This document shows, piece after piece, positions 5,549-13,341 of a stretch of DNA of 13,667 nucleotides (its first letter is position 1; each line of letters opens with the position of its first letter). The notes beneath the pieces were generated by a model. The model was not told the DNA's origin and ran no database searches. It saw only the letters and a program-made list of their open reading frames with translations. The position numbers were made by a program, and so were the translations under genes. This stretch comes from Alloprevotella sp. Its GTDB lineage: Bacteria; Bacteroidota; Bacteroidia; Bacteroidales; Bacteroidaceae. The DNA is taken from positions 1 to 13,667 of the forward strand of contig JAFUXE010000061.1 of assembly GCA_017477205.1 (NCBI GenBank). The letters are read 5' to 3'.

Positions 5549-7801
5549 ATGCAGAAAAGAATTCTTTTTCTGGGTGCCTTCCTCTTGGGATGCACCATGC
5601 TTCCGGCACAGCGCGTGCTTGAAAGCGACACCATTTCCGAACAATCTCTTGAGGAAGCCACTGTGACGGCCACACGTGCAAGCCGCCACACGCCCGTGGC
5701 CTTCACGAACCTGAGCCGTCAGGAGCTGGACAAGCGCAACTTCGGACAGGACATCCCCTATCTCCTTGCCACGACGCCGAGCGTCACGATGGCGAGCGAC
5801 GCAGGTGCCGGCATCGGCTATACGTACCTGCGCATTCGCGGCACCGACCCCACGCGTATCAACGTGACGGCAAACGGCATTCCCCTGAACGACGCGGAGT
5901 CGAATGCCCTCTACTGGGTGAACATGGGCGACTTCGCCTCCTCGCTGGGCAGCATACAGGTGCAGCGCGGCGTGGGAACGAGCACGAACGGCAGCGGAGC
6001 CTTTGGTGCCAGCGTCAACATGCAGACGGAAAACGCCACACCGAAGCCCTTCTTCCGCCTTGACGGCAGCGCAGGAAGCTACGGCACGCACAAGGAGAGC
6101 GCGCAGTTCTCCACGGGTATGCTCGGCAAGCACTGGGCCGTCAACGGGCGCCTTTCGAACATCGGTACCGACGGATATATCGACCGCGCTTCTGCCAACC
6201 TGTACAGCTACTTCCTGCAAGCAGGATATTACAGCGAGCGGCGCCTCGTGAAGTTCCTCACCTTCAACGGTACGGAGCGCTCCTACCTCTCCTGGGACTA
6301 CGCTACGCGCGAGGACCAGCAGGCGCACGGCCGCACCTACAACCCCAGCGGTAAGTATAAGGATGCGGAGGGCAACACGCGCTTCTACAAGGACCAGGTT
6401 GACGACTACCACCAGCAGCACTACCAGTTCCACTGGACGGAGCGCTTCTCGCCCGCCCTCACGCTGAACGCTGCCCTCCACTATACGCGCGGTTTGGGAT
6501 ACTACGAAACGTACAAGGCGGACCGTAAACTCTACGAATATGCGCTCGAAAGCACGCTCGGAAGTCGCAGCGACCTCGTGCGCCGCAAGTACAGCAGTGC
6601 GGACTTCTACGGGACTGTCCTCTCCCTGAACTACAAGAAGGACGGCCTTGACGTCATCTTCGGAGGAGGATGGAACAAGTACGACGGCCGCCACTATGGA
6701 AAGGTGATGTGGGTGCGCCAGTTTCAAGGCGACATCCTGCCGCAGCAGCCCTACTACCGCAACTGGGCGCACAAGCAGGACCTGAACATCTACGGACGTG
6801 CGAACTGGGAGATTGTAAAAGGCCTGACGGGCTACCTCGACTTGCAGTATCGCTACGTCGATTTCGACATGTACGGCCCCTGCGACGAATGGTACGGTCC
6901 CGGACAGCCCGTGCGCTTCAACTACCACGAAAACTTCAGCTTCTTCAACCCGAAGGCGGGCTTCTACTACGACATCACGCCCCACCACAACGTCTATGTC
7001 TCCCACGCCATCGCCCACAAGGAGCCCACGCGCAACGACTACGAGGATGCCGTCTGGAGTGCCTCGAAGCCCAGGAGCGAGAGGCTGGACGACACGGAGC
7101 TGGGATACAAGTACCGTTCCGAGAAGTTCTCCGCAGGCGTGAACTTCTACCTCATGAAATACAAGGACCAGTTTGTGCTGACGGGCGAGCAGGACCAGAA
7201 CGGCGAGTTCGTGGCACGCAACGTGGGCGACAGCTATCGTCGCGGCGTGGAGCTGACGGCCGCGTGGAAGCCCTTGCAGTGGTTCCGTTGGGACTACAAC
7301 ATGACGTGGAGCCACAACCGCATCAAGGACTACACCGTCGTGCTGGACGATACGGGCGAGGCCTATAACCTTGGCGATACGCCCATCAGCTATAGCCCCA
7401 GCCTCATCGCGAATAACATCTTCGCCTTCGACTACAAGGGCTTCACCGCCTCCCTCCATACGCAGTACGTCGGCCGCCAGTACATGACGAACACGGGTTT
7501 CCGCTCCTTCCGGCAGGACGACCAGGACGTAAGCCTCATGCTCGATGATTATTGCGTCTCCAACCTCGACCTCTCCTACGCCTTCCGCAACATCCGCTTC
7601 GCGCGCTCCCTCTCCCTCGGCATCACCATCTACAACCTCTTCGCCAAGAAGTACGATGCCAACGGTGCTGCCTACGCCTGCCTCAAGAGCAACGGACAGG
7701 GCGGCGTCATGGCCTATCAGGACGATGACTGGAACTCCTACGCCGTATTCTCTGCGCAGGCTCCCGCCCACTTCCTTGTGCACTGCTCAATAACGTTCTA
7801 A
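5549..7801 (+). CDS. TonB-dependent outer-membrane receptor, probable thiamin importer
   Basis: A 750-aa TonB-dependent receptor that would take up thiamin or its phosphates across the outer membrane using ExbBD-TonB energy. A signal peptide covers about residues 1-20 (cleavage near PAQ); LLGC at 12-15 looks like a lipobox but is probably fortuitous in a receptor. A TonB-box-like EEATVTATR begins near 36. The plug follows, with YLRIRGTDPTRINVTANGIP and IQVQRGVGTSTNGSGAFGASVN. The rest is beta-barrel ending in SITF, with the usual terminal Phe. There is no N-terminal carboxypeptidase-like extension, so it is not a SusC-type receptor. The substrate is inferred from the TPP riboswitch directly upstream and the PnuT-like gene downstream; this set is known in Bacteroidetes as the OMR1-PnuT thiamin uptake system. 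The opposite strand is open almost throughout, but that is a codon-usage effect. Confidence 0.93.
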   Translation: MQKRILFLGAFLLGCTMLPAQRVLESDTISEQSLEEATVTATRASRHTPVAFTNLSRQELDKRNFGQDIPYLLATTPSVTMASDAGAGIGYTYLRIRGTDPTRINVTANGIPLNDAESNALYWVNMGDFASSLGSIQVQRGVGTSTNGSGAFGASVNMQTENATPKPFFRLDGSAGSYGTHKESAQFSTGMLGKHWAVNGRLSNIGTDGYIDRASANLYSYFLQAGYYSERRLVKFLTFNGTERSYLSWDYATREDQQAHGRTYNPSGKYKDAEGNTRFYKDQVDDYHQQHYQFHWTERFSPALTLNAALHYTRGLGYYETYKADRKLYEYALESTLGSRSDLVRRKYSSADFYGTVLSLNYKKDGLDVIFGGGWNKYDGRHYGKVMWVRQFQGDILPQQPYYRNWAHKQDLNIYGRANWEIVKGLTGYLDLQYRYVDFDMYGPCDEWYGPGQPVRFNYHENFSFFNPKAGFYYDITPHHNVYVSHAIAHKEPTRNDYEDAVWSASKPRSERLDDTELGYKYRSEKFSAGVNFYLMKYKDQFVLTGEQDQNGEFVARNVGDSYRRGVELTAAWKPLQWFRWDYNMTWSHNRIKDYTVVLDDTGEAYNLGDTPISYSPSLIANNIFAFDYKGFTASLHTQYVGRQYMTNTGFRSFRQDDQDVSLMLDDYCVSNLDLSYAFRNIRFARSLSLGITIYNLFAKKYDANGAAYACLKSNGQGGVMAYQDDDWNSYAVFSAQAPAHFLVHCSITF

Positions 7802-7816
7802 ATGGAAGCCCCCTCC

Positions 7817-7840
7817 CTCCTCCCCCCTTCGGGGGAGGGG
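7817..7840 (+). terminator. GC-rich hairpin after the receptor gene
   Basis: CTCCTCCCCC-CTTC-GGGGGAGGGG forms a 10-bp stem (one T-G pair) with a four-base loop, 16 nt after the receptor stop codon. No T-run follows (ATTAATG), so it is not a standard terminator. It could protect the receptor mRNA 3' end, attenuate read-through into the permease gene, or be a mobile intergenic palindrome. Confidence 0.45.
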
Positions 7841-7869
7841 ATTAATGCGGCGCAAAGGCTATGTGTATA

Positions 7870-8036
7870 ACAGATTCTTTTAATCAAGTTTCGCATGATT
7901 TGGAAGTTAAGGAAGTTAAAGACGATACCTTTGCTGGTGAATAATCTCCATGCGCAGGACATTCGTCCTTAACTCCCTTAACTCCTTTACCTCCTTTTAC
8001 TCCAAGCAAGCAAGTTTGCGACGACAGATTCTTTTA
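7870..8036. repeat. Intergenic block flanked by 13-bp direct repeats
   Basis: ACAGATTCTTTTA occurs at 7870-7882 and again at 8024-8036, the second copy running into the permease start codon. Inside, GGAAGTTAA is tandemly doubled (7902-7919). A roughly complementary 9-nt series, CCTTAACTC twice followed by two degenerate copies, lies at 7967-8002. The two series could pair across about 47 nt. There is no coding potential. It resembles a small non-autonomous insertion or local duplication. Confidence 0.55.
7899..7933 (+). promoter_or_regulatory. Possible internal promoter for the permease gene
   Basis: TACCTTTG (7926-7933) is a perfect -7 box, and TTTG lies at 7899-7902. The 23-nt spacer is longer than the usual 19-21, so this is weak. 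If used, the permease gene could be transcribed without the riboswitch. Confidence 0.3.
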
Positions 8037-8650
8037 TGACTAATTTTATACAATGGGTATCTGGAAGCCTCTTACTTTCTCTCGATGCCCTTGGCACCGC
8101 CCTCGGCCTGCTGTATCTCTACCTGGAGTACAAAGCCAGCATCTGGCTCTGGCTGGTGAGCCTCACGATGTACGCCATCGACCTGTGGCTCTACTTCGAC
8201 CGCGGGCTGTATGCCAAGTTCGGCATCGCGCTGTTCTCCCTCTCCCTCGTCGTTTACGGTTGGACGGCATGGGGGAAACGAAAAAAGGAACTCACCATAC
8301 GCCACGTTCCGCGTAGGGTGTTGTTCCTTTCTCTTTTGGGTTTGATGGTGCTGTGGGGCGTCATCTTCTATCTGCTTTCCCACTATACCGACAGCCGCGT
8401 GCCCACGTGGGACGCGCTGGCAGGCGCCATCTCCATTGTAGCCCTTTGGCAGCTTTCGCGCAAGTATGCCGAGCAATGGCTCCTCTGGTTCGTTGCCGAC
8501 GCCCTCTACTGCGGCCTGTGCTTCTACAAGGGTGTCCCCTTCCACGGCTGCCTTTACGCCTTCTATACCACTATGGCCATCCTCGGCTATCGTAAATGGC
8601 TCCGCCTGATGCAGGAAGAGACGCCATATTCAATAAACAATAACCGTTAG
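8036..8650 (+). CDS. pnuT: PnuC-family permease, probable thiamin transporter PnuT
   Basis: A 204-aa inner-membrane protein made almost entirely of hydrophobic segments, about seven in all. It has the PnuC-family pattern: LYLYLEYKASIWLWLVS in the first third, a WDALAGAISIVALWQLSRKY segment in the second half, and the aromatic tail YAFYTTMAILGYRKW. Classical PnuC proteins carry nicotinamide riboside by facilitated diffusion. The PnuT branch carries thiamin, and the position behind a riboswitch-controlled receptor points to that branch. The start ATG at 8036 gives MTNFIQWV; a nearby ATG at 8053 is in another frame. The gene starts 234 nt after the receptor stop, an unusually long gap for co-transcription, and the gap contains a hairpin and a repeat block. 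No pyrophosphokinase gene follows. Confidence 0.88.
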   Translation: MTNFIQWVSGSLLLSLDALGTALGLLYLYLEYKASIWLWLVSLTMYAIDLWLYFDRGLYAKFGIALFSLSLVVYGWTAWGKRKKELTIRHVPRRVLFLSLLGLMVLWGVIFYLLSHYTDSRVPTWDALAGAISIVALWQLSRKYAEQWLLWFVADALYCGLCFYKGVPFHGCLYAFYTTMAILGYRKWLRLMQEETPYSINNNR

Positions 8651-8906
8651 CTAACGTCTCATTTTCTCCCATCTCGTCAAAAGTTTCTCGGATTTCGTCA
8701 GATCTTTCTCCTATTATCTTAATTCCTTAAGCCCTCGCGATTTGGAGCTTTCCTATTGTAGTTCTATACCTTCTAGTATATATAGTTCTGCCAGCCTCTC
8801 TAAAAAATCGTGGGAACACGATTTTTGGGGTTATGCAGGTGACCCGTAAAATCGTTGCGGAACGGTATGGCATGACGAGAATTATATGAAGTGAGAGTAT
8901 CGGTTT
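8651..8906. other. Convergent intergenic region
   Basis: The 256 nt between the pnuT stop and the end of the leftward regulator gene hold one strong hairpin (8803-8826) and otherwise AT-rich DNA with no usable reading frame, no RNA gene signature and no clear promoter. Confidence 0.6.
8803..8826. terminator. Bidirectional terminator between convergent genes
   Basis: AAAAATCGTG (8803-8812) and CACGATTTTT (8817-8826) form a perfect 10-bp stem with a GGAA loop. Each strand reads a stem followed by or ending in a T-run, so it can end transcription both from pnuT and from the leftward regulator gene. Confidence 0.82.
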
Positions 8907-10373
8907 TCACATTCCTTCGGCGACATTTCTGTCGGACGGCTCCACATGCCAGATGTATTGCCGCTCAGCGGAATAGTCAATATCCGGCGAGCCGTCGCCG
9001 TCGGCATCGACGACACACCAGAAAGCCCCGGCGAATTGATTAGAAACAGGAGCATTGGTGCAACGGATGGCATAACAGCCGTTGGAACCCAGGAAGAATG
9101 CCTGACAGTGGGCATAGTTGTTGTTGCTGAATTTCGCGGACTCCAAATAGCCACGATAGTTGTCGCGGTGCTCGTTGCCATAGCGAATGGTGCCGAACGC
9201 GCGCAGGCAACCCTGTGGGATACCAAGCCCTGCGGCGTGGAAGCAGACGCGGAAGCTGGGCGAGGCGTAGAGCGTGTCGCCCTGGATGCCGTGAAGCACG
9301 AAGCGGCATGAGTCGGAGAACGTGTCCGTGAGGCGCCCGTTGGCTGCCAGATAATGCTTTCGCTTTCCATCACGCCCCTGGGCGTCTTGCAGCGTATAGA
9401 TGCAGTACGTCTGTTCCGCCACAAGCGTTTGTGCGGCTTTTTCGTATTCCGCTCTCATCTGCTTCATGGTCTTTAAAGCCTCGGTCGGGTCGAAGTCGCC
9501 CACTTCGTAAAGCTCAAGCAGGTTACCATCATCGAAGTCGCCTGTTGCAATGCCGTAATCGGTGCAGGCAGTACCGTTGCCTTCGTTCATGTTCAGCGTG
9601 GTGGTTACGCCACTCCATTCAAAAGAGAACACGAAACAGCTGTTGCGGGGCGTCAGCAAGAGATGCGTGCCGCTCGATGCAACAGGCGCGTCCACGAATT
9701 CTCCGATAAAGTTGATAAACCGCTTGTCACTGACGCTGTAAAGGTAATAATCGCCCTCATACTGCAAGATCGCGAACTCGCTCGGCTCTAAGCAACGCTT
9801 ATCGTGCGCCAGCTCGTAGGTGGTGGCAAGCCGATGATTATTAATGCCTAACTCTCCACGCAGGCCTTTGCGAGAAGAAATGCGATACATCTTCGTATTC
9901 GTTATCTCATCGACCGCCAGAATGCGGTGCGGCTCGCGTTCTTTATTTAGAAGAAGGTACACGGCACCTGCCGCCATCAACAACACGGCAATAACACCTG
10001 CCACCCACCATCCAGCAGCGCGCTTCTTTTGTTCAAAAGTAGCGGTTTCATCGGGCTCTTTTGCCTCTTCACTCGTATCTTTTTCGGACTGAGCTTCTTT
10101 TTCTTCTTTCTCTGTTTGATCTTCTTTTTCTGAAGAGAAGAAATCTGCGGAATCTTTGTATCCAAGGAAGCGTGCCAAGATGTCCAGCGTAGATTTGCGC
10201 GGACTGACAGAAGCGCGTCGCCCCCAAAGGCGCATCAGCGTGGAGGTACTCAGCCGCTCACGCGTCTTTTCAAAGACCTGATAGCTCAGATACTCAAAGT
10301 CTGAAGTACTACTCAGCGACCGTCCCAAGGCCTGTTCTACCGCATCAAGCAGCGGCCTGTATCCTTTTTCCAT
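8907..10373 (-). CDS. Transmembrane one-component regulator, HTH-like N-terminus
   Basis: A 488-aa protein (from the chosen start) in three parts. Residues 1-80 resemble a helix-turn-helix-like cytoplasmic domain common in Bacteroidetes membrane regulators, with DFEYLSYQVFEKTRERLSTS, TLMRLWGRR and STLDILARFLGY. Residues 80-118 are a Lys/Glu-rich linker that may be coiled. One membrane helix spans 120-142. The remaining 345 residues should lie outside the cytoplasm. They contain recurring FAILQYEGDYYLYSVSDKRFIN-like, aromatic-rich beta motifs reminiscent of beta-trefoil or lectin-like repeats, and a terminal DADGDGSPDIDY stretch that looks like a calcium-binding loop. It may sense a ligand outside and act on DNA or a partner inside; this is inference. 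The open frame reaches an ATG at 10457, but the domain begins at MEKGYRPLL (10373), which I prefer. A hairpin separates it from the upstream small gene, and TACTTTTA at 10421-10414 could be a weak -7 box. Confidence 0.8.
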   Translation of the reverse strand: MEKGYRPLLDAVEQALGRSLSSTSDFEYLSYQVFEKTRERLSTSTLMRLWGRRASVSPRKSTLDILARFLGYKDSADFFSSEKEDQTEKEEKEAQSEKDTSEEAKEPDETATFEQKKRAAGWWVAGVIAVLLMAAGAVYLLLNKEREPHRILAVDEITNTKMYRISSRKGLRGELGINNHRLATTYELAHDKRCLEPSEFAILQYEGDYYLYSVSDKRFINFIGEFVDAPVASSGTHLLLTPRNSCFVFSFEWSGVTTTLNMNEGNGTACTDYGIATGDFDDGNLLELYEVGDFDPTEALKTMKQMRAEYEKAAQTLVAEQTYCIYTLQDAQGRDGKRKHYLAANGRLTDTFSDSCRFVLHGIQGDTLYASPSFRVCFHAAGLGIPQGCLRAFGTIRYGNEHRDNYRGYLESAKFSNNNYAHCQAFFLGSNGCYAIRCTNAPVSNQFAGAFWCVVDADGDGSPDIDYSAERQYIWHVEPSDRNVAEGM

Positions 10374-10526
10374 ATCTGCATTTTTGCGAATCGTTGTTTC
10401 GTCAAGAGCGGTGTAAAAGTAATGTTTTTCTTTCAAACGAGCCCCACGTGGCTGCATATTTCTGCGAAATGATATGAAAAGACACGTTCTTTTTGCAAGA
10501 CACAGGCAAGCGCACCCGCTAATGAA

Positions 10527-10554
10527 AGAGGCCGAGCTTTACAGTCCAGCCTCT
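10527..10554 (-). terminator. Weak hairpin after the small membrane protein gene
   Basis: On the minus strand AGAGGCTG and CGGCCTCT pair (8 bp, one wobble) around a 12-nt loop, followed by TTTCATT. It lies directly behind the 65-aa gene. The weak T-run means read-through into the regulator gene remains possible. Confidence 0.45.
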
Positions 10555-10560
10555 CTCTAT

Positions 10561-10758
10561 CTATCCCGCAAGCACAGCCATTAAGAACATGATGATGATG
10601 AATCCCCAAAAGATAACCTTCATAAGTGTGCTCCAGCCGTCTAGTAATAAGTCAAAGACAGAACCGAGACCTTTCAATATCCAGCCCAGGACGCCGCCTC
10701 CAGCGAAAACAGCAACAGCCACGATGATGATTCCTATGAGAATGAGTATCTCCATCAT
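10561..10758 (-). CDS. Small hydrophobic membrane protein, 65 aa
   Basis: An unrecognised short protein, almost wholly hydrophobic. It has two membrane-spanning stretches, about residues 3-28 (ILILIGIIIVAVAVFAGGG and on) and 46-64 (KVIFWGFIIIMFLMAVLAG), joined by an amphipathic LKGLGSVFDLLLDGWSTL. It starts with two consecutive Met codons, either of which could be used. It has no charged catalytic residues, so it is more likely a membrane-embedded partner, small subunit or toxin-like peptide than an enzyme. It lies 75 nt after the large BspA-like gene on the same strand with no hairpin between, and a weak hairpin follows it. I recall similar GGGVLGWI-type small proteins in other Bacteroidales but know no function for them. 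Confidence 0.65.
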   Translation of the reverse strand: MMEILILIGIIIVAVAVFAGGGVLGWILKGLGSVFDLLLDGWSTLMKVIFWGFIIIMFLMAVLAG

Positions 10759-10833
10759 TCACTGGTAATTATCTGCTCGATGTTTGTTGCTTCCAAGCGG
10801 ATAGCGATAGGTGTGAGGACTCATGTCAATTGC

Positions 10834-12591
10834 TTAGTTTGCTATAACAACTTTCTTACCGTTGAGGATGTTGATGCCTTTCCGGGGCGTCAGGAGCTGC
10901 TGACCCTGAAGGTTGTAGATCGAAGATGGCATTCTGGTGGTGACGACGCGACTCACGGCGGTCTCGCCGGTGCCTACATGCACTGTGGCTGTGGCACTGA
11001 CGCCACTTCCGTCTGTAGCAGTGGCCGTGATGGTGACGGTGCCTTCGCCCAGTCCGACGAACATGCCTGTGAACTCGTCGATATAGAGCACGGTTTCGTC
11101 GCTGCTGCTCCACGACAGCTCATGCGTATAGACATTGGTGGGCTGTATGGTAGCTGTAGCCTGACCGCTGGCGCCGACCGCGCAATAGTACTCAGCCTGG
11201 TCGATGGTGATGGACGTGGCCTTCAGGGCTGGCAGGTCGTCAATGAGGATTACAACATTCTTCTGGATAGCCTCGGACCATCCAATCGATGATTCGTAGT
11301 CGCCTTTCAGTCCTTCATAGATATGTACGTTGACGGGGTTGTCGCAAAGCGTGAAGGGGATATTAGTGTATGGTATTTGAGGCGGTGTGACGGCCAGACA
11401 ATTCACTTCTTTAAGTTGGGAACATTCTGAGAAGGCAGCATCGGTAATCTTAATGACTGTAAAAGGAATTGTTACCTTAGTCAGACTCTGGCATTTAGCG
11501 AAAGCCGCACCGCCGATTTCCTTCAATGGCTCTGGCAGTTCCAACGTCTTAATAGCAGTACCGAGGAAGGCATTGTCGCCGATGGTCTCTAAAGACCTGC
11601 CCCAATGTATGGTCGTCAGCGAGGCACAGTCCTGAAAGGCATACGGCATAATGATATTAACTCCGTCGGGAATATCAATGCTCGTGATGGCCGTCTGCTC
11701 AAAACACCAGCCCGGAATCTTGGTGAGGGAATTGCTCAGTTTGATGCTCTCCAAGCCTGTGCAGAAACGAAAAGTACCATAATCCATGTCCACCACGGAG
11801 TTCGGAATCTCAATGTGTCTCAGGTTCAGACACCAGCGGAAGGCTTCCCACCCAATCTTCTTCACGGTGTTGCCCATGTTCACGTTCTCCAGCACTGAGC
11901 ACTCCAGGAAGGCGTCGTTGCCGATTGTCTCGAGGCCGTCGTTCATCGTGACCGTCCGCAGCGACTTGCAGTTCCAGAAGGCATTGTCGCCGATGGTCTT
12001 GAGCTTTGGGGGGCAGGTGTACTCCGTGAGGCTGATGCACCCCTGAAAGGCATTATTGTCCAGCGTCTCCAAGGATTCCCCGCCTCTGATGCTCTTCAGC
12101 GACTCGCAGTACTTGAAAGCGTCTTCACCGATGTAAGTGAGCGAACTGGGGAGAGCGAGGCTTGAGATGGAACTCGACTCAAAGGCTTCGCGCTCAATGG
12201 TTGTCAGCGCTCCGTCGCTGGCAAAGACGATGCTCTTCAGGCCTGTAACACCCTTGAAGGCACGATAGCCGATCGTCTTCACAGTCTTGGGGATGACCAC
12301 GGATGTCAGAGCCCTTTGCCCTTGGAACGTCTCATGCTTGATGGCTTCCACGGTGTAGGTCTTTCCCTCGTAGGCGATGGTTGCCGGGATGTTCAGCATC
12401 CCCGAGAAATACGTGTACCAGTCGCTTGGCTTGGCGTTGGGGACACAGACCTGTACGGTCATGTCGGCTTCCGAGAGGATTTCATAGAAGATACCGTTGA
12501 CTTCAAACGGGGCCGTGATGGCGACACTCTCGCAGATGCTTCCCGTCGCCAGCAGGACGGCGAGGAACAGTTTGTGTAGGAAATGTTTCAT
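10834..12591 (-). CDS. BspA-like leucine-rich repeat surface protein with Ig-like domain
   Basis: A 585-aa secreted protein. A signal peptide covers residues 1-24 (MKHFLHKLFL..., cleavage near SVA). About 14 BspA/Treponema-type LRR_5 repeats run from about 80 to 400 with a 22-23 residue period, each with an IGxxAFxxCxSL-like core (AF or equivalent near 111, 136, 158, 181, 204, 227, 250, 318, 341, 363 and 386). A typical capping segment (VTPPQIP...GWSEAIQKNVVI) follows. Residues 455-540 form a bacterial Ig-like (BIG_2) domain with LSWSSSDETV and GTVTITATATDGSG. The tail SIYNLQGQQLLTPRKGINI resembles C-terminal sorting-type tails of Bacteroidales surface proteins. BspA relatives bind host proteins such as fibronectin, or mediate adhesion; this protein's ligand is unknown. 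It starts 37 nt after the shorter BspA-like gene, so the two are probably co-transcribed. Confidence 0.9.
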   Translation of the reverse strand: MKHFLHKLFLAVLLATGSICESVAITAPFEVNGIFYEILSEADMTVQVCVPNAKPSDWYTYFSGMLNIPATIAYEGKTYTVEAIKHETFQGQRALTSVVIPKTVKTIGYRAFKGVTGLKSIVFASDGALTTIEREAFESSSISSLALPSSLTYIGEDAFKYCESLKSIRGGESLETLDNNAFQGCISLTEYTCPPKLKTIGDNAFWNCKSLRTVTMNDGLETIGNDAFLECSVLENVNMGNTVKKIGWEAFRWCLNLRHIEIPNSVVDMDYGTFRFCTGLESIKLSNSLTKIPGWCFEQTAITSIDIPDGVNIIMPYAFQDCASLTTIHWGRSLETIGDNAFLGTAIKTLELPEPLKEIGGAAFAKCQSLTKVTIPFTVIKITDAAFSECSQLKEVNCLAVTPPQIPYTNIPFTLCDNPVNVHIYEGLKGDYESSIGWSEAIQKNVVILIDDLPALKATSITIDQAEYYCAVGASGQATATIQPTNVYTHELSWSSSDETVLYIDEFTGMFVGLGEGTVTITATATDGSGVSATATVHVGTGETAVSRVVTTRMPSSIYNLQGQQLLTPRKGINILNGKKVVIAN

Positions 12592-12628
12592 GTGTGTGTA
12601 ACTATAATAAAATAAAGTGATTTGCTTC

Positions 12629-13201
12629 TTATTTCTTCTTTACGACCTTTTCTGATGTCTGGTCGTTATAGCGGACTATCTGCACGCCACCGGCGTTTTC
12701 ACTTGTCCGGCGGCCACTAAGGTCATATCGGGCCACGGCTCTCCGCTCCGTCGGCTTCTCCTCTTTCACCTGACTCAGGCTGCTCTGGTCGTTCTCCACC
12801 ACGACAAAGTTCTCGATGGAGCTGTCGTTGAAGGCACCCTCGCCGATGGCAAGACTGACGTAGCTGCCTTCGGTGACCTGGTTATGGAGCTTCAGCGTCT
12901 TTAGGAACTTCGTACCCTGAAAGGCGTTGTTGCAGATGCGCCGGACGGTGGAGGGAATCTCATATTCCGTGCGCGTGTTCATGGCGGGGTACCTCACCAG
13001 GGCAATGGGGACATCCTCGTAAATCATGTACAGCACCCCATCGATGGACTTGATGGTGTTGGCCTTGTCGAAGTTCGTCGTCGTCAGGTAGCCCGTGTAG
13101 AAGTCCGAGCCGCTTTCCAGTTTCTGGGCGCCCGCCACAGATGGTAGCATCAAAAGAGACAGGAATACACCTGCCATGCACATAAGACATTGGTTCCTCA
13201 T
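12629..13201 (-). CDS. Short BspA-like secreted protein
   Basis: A 190-aa protein from the chosen start (MRNQCLMCMAGVFLS); the frame is open to 13249, but only the start at 13201 puts the signal peptide at the N-terminus. Cleavage is likely after AGA at residue 25. Only about two LRR_5-like units are present: YEIPSTVRRICNNAFQGTKF, and IGEGAFNDSSIENFVV. It ends in a tail of the type YDLSGRRTSENAGGVQIVRY with a basic VVKKK end, a C-terminal pattern that recurs in secreted Prevotella/Bacteroides proteins and suggests export by a dedicated outer-membrane route. Compared with BspA proteins carrying many repeats it is very short, so it may be a decayed or specialised partner of the larger protein 37 nt downstream. 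The predicted promoter at 13342-13372 gives a leader of about 135 nt. Confidence 0.8.
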   Translation of the reverse strand: MRNQCLMCMAGVFLSLLMLPSVAGAQKLESGSDFYTGYLTTTNFDKANTIKSIDGVLYMIYEDVPIALVRYPAMNTRTEYEIPSTVRRICNNAFQGTKFLKTLKLHNQVTEGSYVSLAIGEGAFNDSSIENFVVVENDQSSLSQVKEEKPTERRAVARYDLSGRRTSENAGGVQIVRYNDQTSEKVVKKK

Positions 13202-13341
13202 AGGTATGGAATTATATTTATAATTTTTTAGTTTGCTTGCCAATGGCATCGTAAACCGGCTGTTGGGCTGTCAGACCTATCCTACTTGGTGGTATATTCT
13301 TCCGTTTCATCCAGCTTTGCCTTCAATACGATTTGTCGCCG

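Noticed and set aside
5582..5596. Lipobox-like LLGC in the receptor signal peptide
   Set aside because: Outer-membrane beta-barrel receptors are normally cleaved by signal peptidase I, and a good PAQ cleavage site follows.
5498..7783. A 761-codon open frame antisense to almost the whole receptor gene
   Set aside because: It is rich in Val, Glu, Ala and Arg with no domain or signal, as expected when the sense gene uses codons ending in C/G. The sense protein is a clear TonB-dependent receptor, and the antisense frame would also cover the riboswitch end.
10373..10457. Longer N-terminus for the regulator (28 more residues)
   Set aside because: The family-like domain starts at MEKGYRPLL, and the extra stretch is AT-rich leader-like sequence containing a possible -7 box.
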